NCBI RefSeq assembly: GCF_009859475.1
Contig: NZ_CP044549.1
Location: 2,418,001 to 2,482,000, forward strand
Direction: 5' to 3'
From: Hydrogenophaga sp. BPS33
GTDB taxonomy: Bacteria > Pseudomonadota > Gammaproteobacteria > Burkholderiales > Burkholderiaceae_C
Length of the DNA stretch: 64,000 nt
Shown here: positions 30,171 through 39,497 of the stretch, piece after piece
How positions within the stretch are numbered: the stretch's first letter is position 1
Layout of the letters: the number at the start of each line of letters is the position of its first letter
Made by a program: the position numbers and the translations under genes
The notes under the pieces: generated by a model
Told to the model about the DNA's origin: nothing
Seen by the model: the letters and a program-made list of their open reading frames with translations, nothing else
Databases searched by the model: none

Positions 30171-31502
30171 TCAGGGGTACAAGCCCCGCAAATCGCGCGC
30201 ATGCAGGATGCGCTTGCACGCCACGATGAAGGTCGCCGTGCGCAGGCTCACCTTGTTCTCGTCGGCCACCTGCCACACGGCCGCGAACGCGTCCTTCATG
30301 ATCTTCACCAGGCGTGCGTTGATCTCGTCCTCGCTCCAGAAGAAGCTCGAGAAATCCTGCACCCATTCGAAGTAGCTCACCGTCACACCGCCGGCGTTGG
30401 CGATCACGTCGGGCAGCACCAGCACGTTGCGGTCGTGCAGGATGTCGTCGGCCTGCGGTGTGGTCGGGCCGTTGGCACCTTCGATCACCATGCGCGCCTG
30501 GATGCGCCCGGCGTTGCTTTCGTTGATCTGGCCTTCCAGCGCGGCGGGAATGAGGATGTCGCACGGCACGTCCCAGAAGGCGTCATTCGCGATCACCTCA
30601 GCTCCGGCGAAGCCTGCCACCGAGCCGACCTGTTTCACGTGTGCCAGCAAGGCCGGTACATCGAACCCGGCGTCGCGGTAAATGGTGCCGCCGTGGTCTT
30701 GCACCGCCACCACGCGCGCGCCCGCCTCCGAGAACAACTTGCCCGCCACGCCACCCACGTTGCCGAAACCTTGCACCGCCACGCGCGCTGTGGCCACGTC
30801 CAGGCCAATGCGGCGCGCCGCTTCCACGCCCACGGTGAACACGCCCCGGCCCGTGGCTTCGCGCCTGCCGAGCGAGCCGCCGAGGTCCACCGGCTTGCCG
30901 GTGACCACGCCGGTGGCGGTGGCACCCTCGTTCATCGAGTAGGTGTCCATCATCCAGGCCATGATCTGCTCGTTGGTGTTCACGTCTGGCGCGGGGATGT
31001 CCTTGGTCGGGCCGATGATGATGCCAATCTCGCTGGTGTAGCGGCGCGTGATGCGCTCCAGTTCACCGCGCGTGAGTTGCCTCGGGTCCACGCGCACACC
31101 ACCCTTGGCGCCGCCGTAAGGCACGTTCACCGCGGCGTTCTTGATCGACATCCAGGCCGACAGCGCCATCACTTCCGACAGCGTGACGTCCTGGTGGAAA
31201 CGCACACCGCCTTTGCCTGGCCCGCGTGAGGTGTTGTGCTGCACGCGGTAGCCCTCGAAGTGGGCGATGGTGCCGTTGTCCAGGTGGATCGGCACGTCGA
31301 CGATCAGTGTGCGCTTGGGTCGCTTCAAGGTGTCGACCCAACGCGCGAGCGGGCCGAGGTAAGGCGTGACGCGATCGACCTGCTGCAGGTAGATGCCCCA
31401 GGGCCCGAGGTGTTTGGGATCGAGGTAGGAAGGAAGTGCCTGCGTGAAAACGGCCGGGGCGCTGGTGGCGCTGCCGGCTGGGAGGGGCGGTGTTTGTGAC
31501 AT
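30171..31502 (-). CDS. gdhA: Glu/Leu/Phe/Val dehydrogenase (glutamate dehydrogenase)
   Basis: A 443-residue oxidative-deamination enzyme interconverting glutamate and 2-oxoglutarate plus ammonia. It shows [10 protein letters not shown] with the substrate Lys (K97), PYGGAKGGV with the catalytic Lys (K133), [19 protein letters not shown], and the Rossmann motif VQGFGNVGG. The start at 31502 (MSQTPPLP) fits the family; the frame is open a little farther. The gene stands alone, ending at a bidirectional terminator. NAD versus NADP preference is not decided here. Confidence 0.93.
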   Translation of the reverse strand: MSQTPPLPAGSATSAPAVFTQALPSYLDPKHLGPWGIYLQQVDRVTPYLGPLARWVDTLKRPKRTLIVDVPIHLDNGTIAHFEGYRVQHNTSRGPGKGGVRFHQDVTLSEVMALSAWMSIKNAAVNVPYGGAKGGVRVDPRQLTRGELERITRRYTSEIGIIIGPTKDIPAPDVNTNEQIMAWMMDTYSMNEGATATGVVTGKPVDLGGSLGRREATGRGVFTVGVEAARRIGLDVATARVAVQGFGNVGGVAGKLFSEAGARVVAVQDHGGTIYRDAGFDVPALLAHVKQVGSVAGFAGAEVIANDAFWDVPCDILIPAALEGQINESNAGRIQARMVIEGANGPTTPQADDILHDRNVLVLPDVIANAGGVTVSYFEWVQDFSSFFWSEDEINARLVKIMKDAFAAVWQVADENKVSLRTATFIVACKRILHARDLRGLYP

Positions 31503-31596
31503 GGAAGAATCCTTGTGGTTTGCGGCCCTGGTGGGCCTGCCAACGCCACTGTACGGAAGCCGTCCTCGCTTGTCTAAGGCCACAAGGCCATTGCGT

Positions 31597-31613
31597 TATG
31601 CGTTTGGCGCATA
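31597..31613. promoter_or_regulatory. Small palindrome upstream of gdhA
   Basis: TATGCG and CGCATA are perfect inverted arms around TTTGG, centred about 100 bases before the gdhA start. It could be an operator for a LysR- or AsnC-type regulator; no regulator gene is adjacent. Confidence 0.3.
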
Positions 31614-31641
31614 GTTGTGCGCCGACCCGCTCGGGCTGGCA

Positions 31642-32214
31642 TCAGGCAATGGCAATGCCCACGTCCATCAGCGACAAGGCCGCCTGGCTGCGTGAAATGG
31701 TGGACCCGCGCAACTGCGGGGCTTCGTCCAGCATGACGTGGCCCAGATCGGCTTCGCGAAGATCGGCGCCCGCGAGCAGCGTGTCTTCGAACGTCAAGCC
31801 TGCGCTGATCACCTCCAGGAAGCGCGCTCCCTCGAGCATGCAGGCCTTGAACAGGGTGGAGGCCAGGTTGGCGTGCCGCCATCGCGTGTCGATCAGGTCG
31901 CAGTCGTTGAACGTCGCGTCGCTGAGGTCGGCGGATTCGAGTTTTGCCCGCCGGCCACGGCATCCGATCCACTGGGTGTGTGCCATCGAGGCCGCTTGAA
32001 ACGAGGCATCCATGAAGGAGCCGTGGATGAACTGGAAGGAGCGCAGCGTCAACCCGGACAGGTCGACACAGTCGAAGTCGCAGCGCTCGAACCGCTGCGG
32101 TGTTTCGGACTGCGCCAGGAACGCCATCTCGTGTCGGTTGAAGGACAGGTCTTCGTGCGTTTCCAATGCGGGCGAAGAGGTGTCCGTGTGGGGCAGGTCG
32201 GTGGGAGTCGTCAT
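31642..32214 (-). CDS. Pentapeptide-repeat protein
   Basis: A 190-residue protein built largely of A(D/N)LxX-type units: CDFDCVDLSGLTL, ADLSDATFNDCDLIDTRW, ANLASTLFKACMLEGARF, and LLAGADLREADLGHVML. These should fold as a right-handed quadrilateral beta-helix. Such proteins range from gyrase-protecting Qnr/MfpA types to unknown ones; nothing here fixes a target. The C-terminus has a short non-repeat tail. It follows a 103-residue gene by ten bases and is probably co-transcribed. Confidence 0.8.
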   Translation of the reverse strand: MTTPTDLPHTDTSSPALETHEDLSFNRHEMAFLAQSETPQRFERCDFDCVDLSGLTLRSFQFIHGSFMDASFQAASMAHTQWIGCRGRRAKLESADLSDATFNDCDLIDTRWRHANLASTLFKACMLEGARFLEVISAGLTFEDTLLAGADLREADLGHVMLDEAPQLRGSTISRSQAALSLMDVGIAIA

Positions 32215-32224
32215 GCTCTGGCTC

Positions 32225-32536
32225 TCAGCGTTTTGCGATCGCCTGTTCCATGGACACCGCGACGCCCGCCAGGGCTTCGATCTGGCGGCAGATGGGCTCG
32301 TTGATCGCCCGCAGCAGGGCGCTGAGCTGGCCGCGGGAGTTGGGCACGCCGTGGCGCTGCTCGTCGGCGTAGTCCGTCATCGCGAAGCGCTCGAGCGAGC
32401 GGTAGGACTGGAAGTGGTCCGCGAGTTCGGCGATCTGGTCGCGAAACCGCGTGATGAGGGCGGTGGGGTCCTTTGTGTTGGTGTGCAGATCGTGAACCGA
32501 CGGTCCGGCAGGGTTCTGCTGTGGTTGGTGTGACAT
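32225..32536 (-). CDS. Hypothetical small helical protein
   Basis: A 103-residue protein I do not recognise. The first ~25 residues are polar and probably disordered; the rest looks helical and amphipathic (RFRDQIAELADHFQSYRSLERF, then LLRAINEPICRQIEALAG). There is no signal peptide or membrane segment. A start ATG at 32536 follows GGGGAGCGAAAGAG-like purines. It precedes the pentapeptide gene by ten bases, so the two may act together. The 273 bases upstream contain no gene that I can see. Confidence 0.65.
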   Translation of the reverse strand: MSHQPQQNPAGPSVHDLHTNTKDPTALITRFRDQIAELADHFQSYRSLERFAMTDYADEQRHGVPNSRGQLSALLRAINEPICRQIEALAGVAVSMEQAIAKR

Positions 32537-32809
32537 CTCTTTCGCTCCCCGAAAGTTTTTGCAGATGAAAACCGCTGCCGACGCGCTGTCGGTGGCGGCG
32601 ACTCGAGCAGGTTGGCGTACCGGGGAATCGTAGCGAAAACCCGTGGACCCTGAGGTCCCCCGCTCGAGCCGCCATAGGCGACACGTGAGCCATCACAGTG
32701 ATCTGCGATCGCTCCGTTGTTCACTACGTTTTCGCCGGGACGCCAATTCCGTTCACACCCTTTGAGGATGCGACCGCGCGGTATAGGTGCGTCGCGCTCC
32801 TGTGGGCGA

Positions 32810-33712
32810 TCAGATGGGCGGCGCCAGTGCCTGAACCAGCTCAACCAAGGTGGCACGGGTCACCTCGGCCGCGGGCTGAAGGGTCTCTTGCGTGCCCCAC
32901 ACGACGCACAAACTTCGTTGAATTGAGGGGTCGCGAATCGGGATGAACGAAAGACCGTCCACGGTGGCGGGCATCGCTCCAATGCGTGGACGGATGGTGT
33001 AGATCCCACCTTCCTTGAGCAGCAATGAAACCAGGCCAGTGCTCGTGCTGATGATGGGGCGCACTTCTTGGCCGACTCCTTGGGCGGCTGTGTCAATCAA
33101 GCGCCTGAGCCGGTTGGGGTGCAGAGACAGCGCCAGTGGATACGACAACACTTCCGACAGCGAGATCGATTCTGGCAGGCTGTCGACGTGGTCGAAGCGT
33201 CCACAAAAGCAAAACACTTGTGTGGCCAGCTCCATGGAGTGAAGGCTCGTGTCGGAGTGCCCTTCAGGGAGCAGCGCAAGGCTGGCTGTGCCCTCGCGCA
33301 TCCACGTCTTGATGGCATGGCTGTCGCCTTCCAGCACTTCAAGCCTCACCAACGGGAAGCGTTCCTGCATGGTGGTGAACAGGCGCACACCCAATTGATC
33401 GATGAGCGAGGTAGGAAGCGCCACTGTCACGTCGCCAGATGGCACCGACTCCAGATGCGCAATGGCGGCTTCGGCTTCTGCAACGTTCTGAAAGATTCGT
33501 TTGGCGTGCTCGATCAGGCGGGCACCCGCTGCGGTGGGTTGAACGCCTTGTGAGGAGCGGTGCAGCAGTGCCGCACCCAGCGACTCTTCCAGGAGCCGTA
33601 TCTGACGACCCACCGCCGGTTGAGCACGCAGAAGCCTTGCAGCCGCCCGATTGATGCTGCCTTCTTCTACGACGACAAGGAAGGCTCTCAGATGTTCGAG
33701 GTTTAGCGCCAA
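32810..33712 (-). CDS. LysR-family transcriptional regulator
   Basis: A 300-residue LTTR. The N-terminal HTH is NLEHLRAFLVVVEEGSINRAAARLLRAQPAVGRQIRLLEESL-like, then HRSSQGVQPTAAGARLIEHA; the effector-binding domain begins near residue 90. It is divergent from the TctC-sulfatase-dehydrogenase genes and is the natural candidate to control them. One ATGTGCG repeat overlaps its own start codon, consistent with autoregulation. Confidence 0.92.
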   Translation of the reverse strand: MALNLEHLRAFLVVVEEGSINRAAARLLRAQPAVGRQIRLLEESLGAALLHRSSQGVQPTAAGARLIEHAKRIFQNVAEAEAAIAHLESVPSGDVTVALPTSLIDQLGVRLFTTMQERFPLVRLEVLEGDSHAIKTWMREGTASLALLPEGHSDTSLHSMELATQVFCFCGRFDHVDSLPESISLSEVLSYPLALSLHPNRLRRLIDTAAQGVGQEVRPIISTSTGLVSLLLKEGGIYTIRPRIGAMPATVDGLSFIPIRDPSIQRSLCVVWGTQETLQPAAEVTRATLVELVQALAPPI

Positions 33713-33798
33713 TGTGCGATGTGCGAAGGGGAGGGTGTGCCGAATTTGGAGAACGGATGTGCGCCGATTTTACTTCCGGCCAACCTGCTGACGCACAT
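33712..33798. repeat. Four ATGTGCG repeats in the divergent control region
   Basis: ATGTGCG occurs at 33712-33718 and 33719-33725 (tandem), again at 33757-33763, and inverted (CGCACAT) at 33792-33798. The last two form a seven-base inverted repeat 28 bases apart. The spacing and the position between divergent starts suggest binding sites of the adjacent LysR protein. Confidence 0.5.
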
Positions 33799-33847
33799 AA
33801 ACTGCGCCCCCATCGAGCAGGCCTCTTCGACAACTCCAGAGACAAAC

Positions 33848-34846
33848 ATGATCCAACTTCCTTCATTCTCGCGCCGTCGCGCCGTCCTCACTGTTTTGGC
33901 CAGTGGGGCTTCCAGCCTCGGCTTGTTCTCGGGCTCGGCCCGCGCACAGGCGTTTCCCAATCGACCCATCAAGCTGTTGGTGCCTGTGGCTGCAGGTGGA
34001 GGCACCGACTTGATCGCCCGTGTCGTGGCAGATGCACTTTCGCGCACGATGGGGCAGACCTGGGTCGTGGACAACCAGGCTGGCGCAGGCGGTCAGATCG
34101 CGTCGCAAGCTACCGCACGGGCGGCGGCCGACGGGTACAGCCTCATGCTGGGTTATGTGAGCACGCATGGCACCCTGCCAGCAGTGCGCAAACTCCCCTA
34201 TGACACCCAGAAGGACTTCACCTATATCGGGATGATCGGGGGCGCCCCCAATGTGCTGGTGTCCAACGCGGTGCGTGGTCCGCAAACATTTCAGCAGTTT
34301 CTGCAAGACGTGCGAGCGAACCCTGGGAGGGACAGCTTCGGTTCGGCCGGTGCAGGCACCATCACGCACCTGGTCTTTGAACGATTGAAAGTCGCAACGA
34401 ACACGTCCATCGTCCATGTGCCTTACAAGGGGGTCGCGCCGGTCATGACCGACCTGCTGGCCAACCAGATTCAGTACGCCATGCCAGGGCTGGCAGGCGC
34501 GCTCAACTACATCCGCAGCGGCAAGGCGACCGCGTTGGCCGTGACGGGCCCGCGCCGTCATCCCTTGTTGCCAGACGTCCCCACGCTCAAGGAGCTGGGC
34601 GTTCCCGACTTCGAGGCCGTGCAGTGGGTCGGCATCATGGGGCCTGCCGGCATCCCCGCCGATGTCGGTCAAAAGCTGACCGCATCGCTGAATGAAGTGC
34701 TCAAGCAAAAGGAGCTGGCCGAAAAGCTGACCAGCGAGGGGATCGAAGTCATGCCGATGAGCGTCGAGGCCTTCCGATCGTATGTTGCCGCCGACTCCGT
34801 GCGCTGGCGCGAAGTGGTGAAAAAGAGCGATATCAAGGAGTCTTGA
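33848..34846 (+). CDS. TctC/Bug-family periplasmic substrate-binding protein
   Basis: A 332-residue Bug protein. The signal peptide SRRRAVLTVLASGASSLGLFSGSARAQA has a twin-Arg-like start and an AQA cleavage site, followed by FPNRPIKLLVPVAAGGGTDLIARVV and VDNQAGAGGQIASQ. No TctA/TctB genes are present. The AAGGAG near its 3' end serves the sulfatase gene that starts three bases after its stop, so the binding protein and sulfatase are tightly linked. Confidence 0.92.
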   Translation: MIQLPSFSRRRAVLTVLASGASSLGLFSGSARAQAFPNRPIKLLVPVAAGGGTDLIARVVADALSRTMGQTWVVDNQAGAGGQIASQATARAAADGYSLMLGYVSTHGTLPAVRKLPYDTQKDFTYIGMIGGAPNVLVSNAVRGPQTFQQFLQDVRANPGRDSFGSAGAGTITHLVFERLKVATNTSIVHVPYKGVAPVMTDLLANQIQYAMPGLAGALNYIRSGKATALAVTGPRRHPLLPDVPTLKELGVPDFEAVQWVGIMGPAGIPADVGQKLTASLNEVLKQKELAEKLTSEGIEVMPMSVEAFRSYVAADSVRWREVVKKSDIKES

Positions 34847-34848
34847 AG

Positions 34849-36294
34849 ATGAGGGCCAAGAAAAGAAGAATAGCCATTGTCGTGATGTCCGATGAGCACT
34901 CGGGCGTGGCGCTGTCATCGGCCGGGCATCCCTGGATCAAGACGCCGAACCTGGATGCGTTCGCCGCGTCTGGCTCGCGGTTCTCCTCGGCTTACACCAA
35001 TTCGCCTATCTGTATTCCCGCGCGCGCTTCGTTCACCACGGGACGCTACACCCACGCTACCCGTCACTGGGACAATGCCCTGCCGTACACCGGCTCGCCC
35101 AAGGGTTGGACCCATCTGCTGCGCGATGCAGGCTACGACGTCACGTCCATCGGCAAGCTGCATTTTCGCAATGAGACCGACGACACGGGCTTCAGCCGCC
35201 AGATCGAGCCCATGCACGTGGTCAATGGTGTTGGTGACTTGCTGGGCGCTGTGCGCGATCCCTTGCCGGTCCGTCACAAGGCGAAGTCCATGTCCGAAGA
35301 AATCGGCATCGGCGAGAGCAGCTACACCCAGTACGACCGGCGCATTGCAGATGCATCGGTGGACTGGATCCGTGAGCACGCATCGCAGGACGGCTGGGTC
35401 TTGTTCTCGTCGTTTGTGGCGCCCCACTTTCCGCTGATTGCTCCGGAGGAATTCGCGTCACGCTACCGCCTGGAAGACGTGCCCTTGCCCAAGTTGCACC
35501 GCGCCGAAGACCGCAACGATCACCCTTGGGTGTCTGCACTGCGCACCTGCTTTCCCCATGACATCCATTTCAACGACGACTTGCGCCGTCGCGCACTGCT
35601 GAGCTATGCGGGCTTGTGCAGCTTCATGGACTGGAACTTCCAACGGATTTGCGATGCGATAGAGGCCGAGGGGCTCGCCGATGAAGCCTTGGTCATCTAC
35701 ACGAGCGATCATGGCGACAACATGGGAACACGGGCCTTGTGGGGCAAGTCGACGTTGTACGAGGAGGCCGCACGCGTGCCCATGCTGGTGCGCGCCCCGG
35801 GGCACAACCTGCGCAAGGTCGTCGCCACACAAGCGTCGCTGGTGGACGTGGCCCCGACCTTGCTGGAATGGATGGGCTTGGATGTCCCGCGCGATTGGCC
35901 GGGTCGATCGCTCGTGCAAATGGCCGAACAACCCGACGATCTGACCCGTCCCGCCTTCTCCGAATACCACGCAGCCGGCGCCAAGACGGGTGCCTACATG
36001 CTGCGGCGCGGACCGTGGAAGCTGATCCACTACGTCGACATGCAACCCCAGCTGTTCGATCTGGATGCGGATCCCGAAGAGCTCGTCGATCTGGTGCCCG
36101 GGGGGCAACACGACAGCGTCGTGCAGGAGCTGACGCTGGCCCTGCGAGCCATCGTGGATGTGGAGGCGCAGGACCGCCAGGCCAAAGCCGACCAGCATGC
36201 GCTGGTGGAGTTGCACGGTGGCCGACAAGCTGTCGTTGAGCGCGGAGGCTTTGGCGCAACGCCAGCGCCGGGGCTTAAACCGAAGTTCGCCTGA
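34849..36294 (+). CDS. Sulfatase-like hydrolase (type I, formylglycine motif)
   Basis: A 481-residue alkaline-phosphatase-superfamily hydrolase. The C-x-P-x-R signature C55-IPAR-59 should be converted to formylglycine. GKLHF at 102-106 and YTSDHGDNMG with D287/H288 supply the general acid and metal ligands; N-terminal VVMSDEHSG holds another ligand. There is no signal peptide, so hydrolysis would be cytoplasmic. It may act on an organic sulfate or a phosphonate monoester; motif alone cannot separate these. It lies between a TctC and a hydroxyacid-type dehydrogenase. The start is chosen by AAGGAG eight bases upstream. Confidence 0.88.
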   Translation: MRAKKRRIAIVVMSDEHSGVALSSAGHPWIKTPNLDAFAASGSRFSSAYTNSPICIPARASFTTGRYTHATRHWDNALPYTGSPKGWTHLLRDAGYDVTSIGKLHFRNETDDTGFSRQIEPMHVVNGVGDLLGAVRDPLPVRHKAKSMSEEIGIGESSYTQYDRRIADASVDWIREHASQDGWVLFSSFVAPHFPLIAPEEFASRYRLEDVPLPKLHRAEDRNDHPWVSALRTCFPHDIHFNDDLRRRALLSYAGLCSFMDWNFQRICDAIEAEGLADEALVIYTSDHGDNMGTRALWGKSTLYEEAARVPMLVRAPGHNLRKVVATQASLVDVAPTLLEWMGLDVPRDWPGRSLVQMAEQPDDLTRPAFSEYHAAGAKTGAYMLRRGPWKLIHYVDMQPQLFDLDADPEELVDLVPGGQHDSVVQELTLALRAIVDVEAQDRQAKADQHALVELHGGRQAVVERGGFGATPAPGLKPKFA

Positions 36295-36369
36295 GCACCG
36301 TCTGCAGAAGGCATCGCGCCTGCCATCCGCGGCCTGAAGGCCGCTTTTGCTGCGCGTGTGCCGATCGCC

Positions 36370-39300
36370 ATGCCCTCCAGATTCATGAAGCCCAAGACAA
36401 TTGCCGTCGTTCGCCCACCGATCTCCACGGCCGAAACCTATCGACGTTTTTTGACCGCGCTCAAGGAGGCGGGCTTCTCGGGTGAAATGACGACCCTTTA
36501 CGGGGATCGTCTGGTATTGGCAACGGATAACTCCGTTTACCAGCGGCTTCCTCAGGCCGTGGTCTTTCCGCGCGATACCGCCGATGTACAGCGTCTGGCG
36601 CGTCTCGTCGATTTGGACGTCTGGCGTTCGATTGTGTTGGTGCCACGCGGTGGTGGCACCGGCACCAACGGCCAATCGCTGACCGATGGCCTGGTGGTGG
36701 ATCTGTCGCGGCACATGAACCGCATTCTTGAGATTGACGTGGCAGCGCGGCGCGTGCGTGTGCAAGCCGGCGTGGTGAAGGATCAACTCAATGCTGCGTT
36801 GAAGCCTCATGGGCTCTTCTTTGCGCCCGAGTTGTCCACCTCGAACCGTGCAACCATTGGTGGAATGGTGAGCACGGACGCCAGTGGGCAAGGTAGTTGC
36901 ACCTATGGCAAGACGCGCGATCATGTCGTGGCGCTGGGCACGGTCCTGCTGGGCGGCGAGCTGCTGCACACGCATGCCATTGCATCGGACGAGCTGGAGA
37001 ACCGTTGTGCGTTAGCGGGACGCAGCGGCCAGGTCTATCGAACGGCAGAAGCCATTCAACGGGAGCACAGCGCGCTCATCGATCAGGTGTTTCCGCCGCT
37101 CAACCGCTGCCTCACCGGGTACGACCTGGCGCACCTGCGAGAGGCGGATGGCCGCTTCAATCTCAACAGCGTGCTGTGTGGGTCGGAGGGCTCCTTGGGA
37201 TTTGTGGTGGAGGCCACCTTGGGTGTTTTGCCCGTGCCCCAATTCACGGCGCTGGTCAACGTGCGATACGCGGCTTTCATGGATGCCCTGCGCGACGCTC
37301 AGGCCCTGATGGCACACCGTCCGTTGTCCATCGAGACGGTTGATTCCAAAGTGCTTTTGCTGGCCATGCGCGACATCGTCTGGAATGGTGTGGCCGACTA
37401 TTTCCCGCAAGAGGACGACCGTCGGGAAACGCTGGGCATCAACCTTGTGGAGTTCAGTGGTGACGAGGAGGCCGAGTTGCGCGCACGTGTTGACGCGTTT
37501 GTCGAGCACCTGCGACGGGACCCGAGCGTGGAGCGCCTGGGGCACACCATCGCGGTCGGTCCCGAGGCTGTCGAACGGGTGTACGCAATGCGCAAGCGTG
37601 CGGTGGGCTTGTTGGGCAACGTGCAAGGCGAGGCGCGCCCCCAACCCTTCGTGGAAGACACGGCCGTGCCGCCCGAGAAGCTGGCCGACTACATCGCGGA
37701 GTTTCGGGCGCTGCTCGATGGTCATGGCCTTGCCTATGGCATGTTTGGTCATGTCGATGCAGGCGTGCTGCACGTGCGCCCGGCCCTGGACATGAAGGTG
37801 GCCGCACAGGCCGCCCTTGTTCGCCCGATTTCCGATGGCGTGGCGCGGTTGACGAAAAAGTATGGTGGCTTGCTCTGGGGCGAGCATGGGAAAGGGGTGC
37901 GCTCGGAGTATGCCCCCACGTTCTTCGGTGAACTGTATCCAGCGCTGCAGCAATTGAAGACGGCGTTCGACCCGTTCAATCAGCTCAATCCTGGCAAGGT
38001 CGCCACGCCGTTGGCGACGGCGGCTGAGTTGCTGAAGATCGACGGTGTGCCGTTGCGTGGGGAGGCCGATCGGCAAATCGACGAGCGAGTCTGGCAAAGC
38101 TATGGCTCGGCCATGCATTGCAATGGCAACGGCGCTTGCTACAACTACGATCCGGCCGATGCCATGTGTCCATCCTGGAAGGCCACGCGCGAACGTCTGC
38201 ACTCACCCAAAGGCCGCGCCAGTGCCATTCGGGAGTGGCTCCGCTTGCAAGGCAAGGCCGGCATCAATGTTCTTGAGGCGCAGGCACGTGCTTCTTCGAG
38301 CGTTCATGGGTGGCTGACGCGATGGCGCAACGGGCGCGCAAAGAAGCGCGGAGAGGAAGACTTCTCGCACCAGGTCTACGATGCAATGGTCAGCTGCCTG
38401 GCCTGCAAATCCTGCGCTGGACAATGCCCCGTGAAGGTCAATGTGCCGGAGTTTCGCTCGCGGTTCCTGCAGCTGTACCACCAGCTCTACCCTCGACCTC
38501 TGAAGGACTATCTGATCGGCTCGCTTGAGTTCACCGTGCCTTGGCTGGCGCGGGTTCCAGGCTTTTACAACGCGTTGATGGCATCGGCTCCCATGCGCCA
38601 TGCGCTTGAACGCTATGCAGGCATGGTGGACAGCCCTTTGCTGAGCCGCCATGACTTCAACTCGACGTTGCGGCGCCATGGGGTCGTGGCTGCCACGCCG
38701 AAACGCCTTGCGTCGCTCAGCGAAGAGGAGCAAAAACGAAGCGTCATTCTGGTTCAGGACGCGTTTACGCGGTACTTCGAAAGCCCGTTGGCTTCGGCTT
38801 TTGTCGAGTTGGCTGCGCACCTGGGACTTCGGGTCTTTCTGGCGCCTTTCCGGCCCAACGGCAAACCGTTGCAAGTCCAGGGTTTTCTCCACGCCTTCGA
38901 CCGTGTCGCCACTCGAAACGCGGCGCAGCTGGGCGCGCTTGCAGCCTTCGGTGTTCCTCTGGTCGGGCTAGACCCGGCCATGACACTCGTGTACCGGCAG
39001 GAATACCGCAAGGTGGCCGGGGCAAGCGACTGCCCGGAGGTGCTGTTGCCGCAAGAGTGGTTGCTCAATGTCCTGGAGCCCGGTAACACCTCCGTTCAAG
39101 CTGCTACCACCTATCGCCTGCTGGCCCATTGCACCGAGAAGACGAACGTTCCGGCCAGCACCTCGCAATGGCAAGCCGTTTTCGCGCGTGTGGGACTGGT
39201 GCTCCAGAGTTCATCCAGCGGGTGCTGCGGAATGTCAGGCACCTATGGACATGAGACCCGCAACCGGCAGACATCCGAACGGATTTTTGACTTGTCCTGG

Positions 39301-39465
39301 GCCGCGTTGGTCGACCAGGGTGCAGCTGAACACGAGCCTGAGCTACTGGCGACGGGCTACTCATGCCGCAGCCAGGTCAAAAGGCTCCGGGCAAGCGAGT
39401 TGCGCCATCCCATTGCGGTGCTGCTCTCGACGCTTCGGGATTCGAAGGCAAGCACCAGTCTCTAA
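36370..39465 (+). CDS. YdiJ-type FAD/Fe-S dehydrogenase (D-2-hydroxyacid dehydrogenase)
   Basis: About 1031 residues, close in length and motif order to E. coli YdiJ. It begins with YGDRLVLATDNSVYQ, the FAD-binding PRGGGTGTNGQSLTDG, and ELSTSNRATIGGMVSTDASGQG. The middle has VDAGVLHVRPALDMK and GLLWGEHGKG. An iron-sulfur region follows: CNGNGACYNYD near 582, CLACKSCAGQCP near 675, and SSGCCGMSGTYGHE near 952. YdiJ-like enzymes oxidise D-2-hydroxyglutarate and related acids; the substrate here is inferred. Starts at GTG 36358 or ATG 36385 are alternatives; no clear RBS. Confidence 0.88.
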   Translation: MPSRFMKPKTIAVVRPPISTAETYRRFLTALKEAGFSGEMTTLYGDRLVLATDNSVYQRLPQAVVFPRDTADVQRLARLVDLDVWRSIVLVPRGGGTGTNGQSLTDGLVVDLSRHMNRILEIDVAARRVRVQAGVVKDQLNAALKPHGLFFAPELSTSNRATIGGMVSTDASGQGSCTYGKTRDHVVALGTVLLGGELLHTHAIASDELENRCALAGRSGQVYRTAEAIQREHSALIDQVFPPLNRCLTGYDLAHLREADGRFNLNSVLCGSEGSLGFVVEATLGVLPVPQFTALVNVRYAAFMDALRDAQALMAHRPLSIETVDSKVLLLAMRDIVWNGVADYFPQEDDRRETLGINLVEFSGDEEAELRARVDAFVEHLRRDPSVERLGHTIAVGPEAVERVYAMRKRAVGLLGNVQGEARPQPFVEDTAVPPEKLADYIAEFRALLDGHGLAYGMFGHVDAGVLHVRPALDMKVAAQAALVRPISDGVARLTKKYGGLLWGEHGKGVRSEYAPTFFGELYPALQQLKTAFDPFNQLNPGKVATPLATAAELLKIDGVPLRGEADRQIDERVWQSYGSAMHCNGNGACYNYDPADAMCPSWKATRERLHSPKGRASAIREWLRLQGKAGINVLEAQARASSSVHGWLTRWRNGRAKKRGEEDFSHQVYDAMVSCLACKSCAGQCPVKVNVPEFRSRFLQLYHQLYPRPLKDYLIGSLEFTVPWLARVPGFYNALMASAPMRHALERYAGMVDSPLLSRHDFNSTLRRHGVVAATPKRLASLSEEEQKRSVILVQDAFTRYFESPLASAFVELAAHLGLRVFLAPFRPNGKPLQVQGFLHAFDRVATRNAAQLGALAAFGVPLVGLDPAMTLVYRQEYRKVAGASDCPEVLLPQEWLLNVLEPGNTSVQAATTYRLLAHCTEKTNVPASTSQWQAVFARVGLVLQSSSSGCCGMSGTYGHETRNRQTSERIFDLSWAALVDQGAAEHEPELLATGYSCRSQVKRLRASELRHPIAVLLSTLRDSKASTSL

Positions 39466-39497
39466 AGCGCTTCTCTGCGGGTCGAGCGGAAAGGTCG

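Noticed and set aside
32537..32809. Gap between the small unknown gene and the second LysR gene, searched for small genes or RNAs
   Set aside because: Only short frames without RBS or family features and one minor palindrome (ATCACAGTGAT); nothing could be supported.
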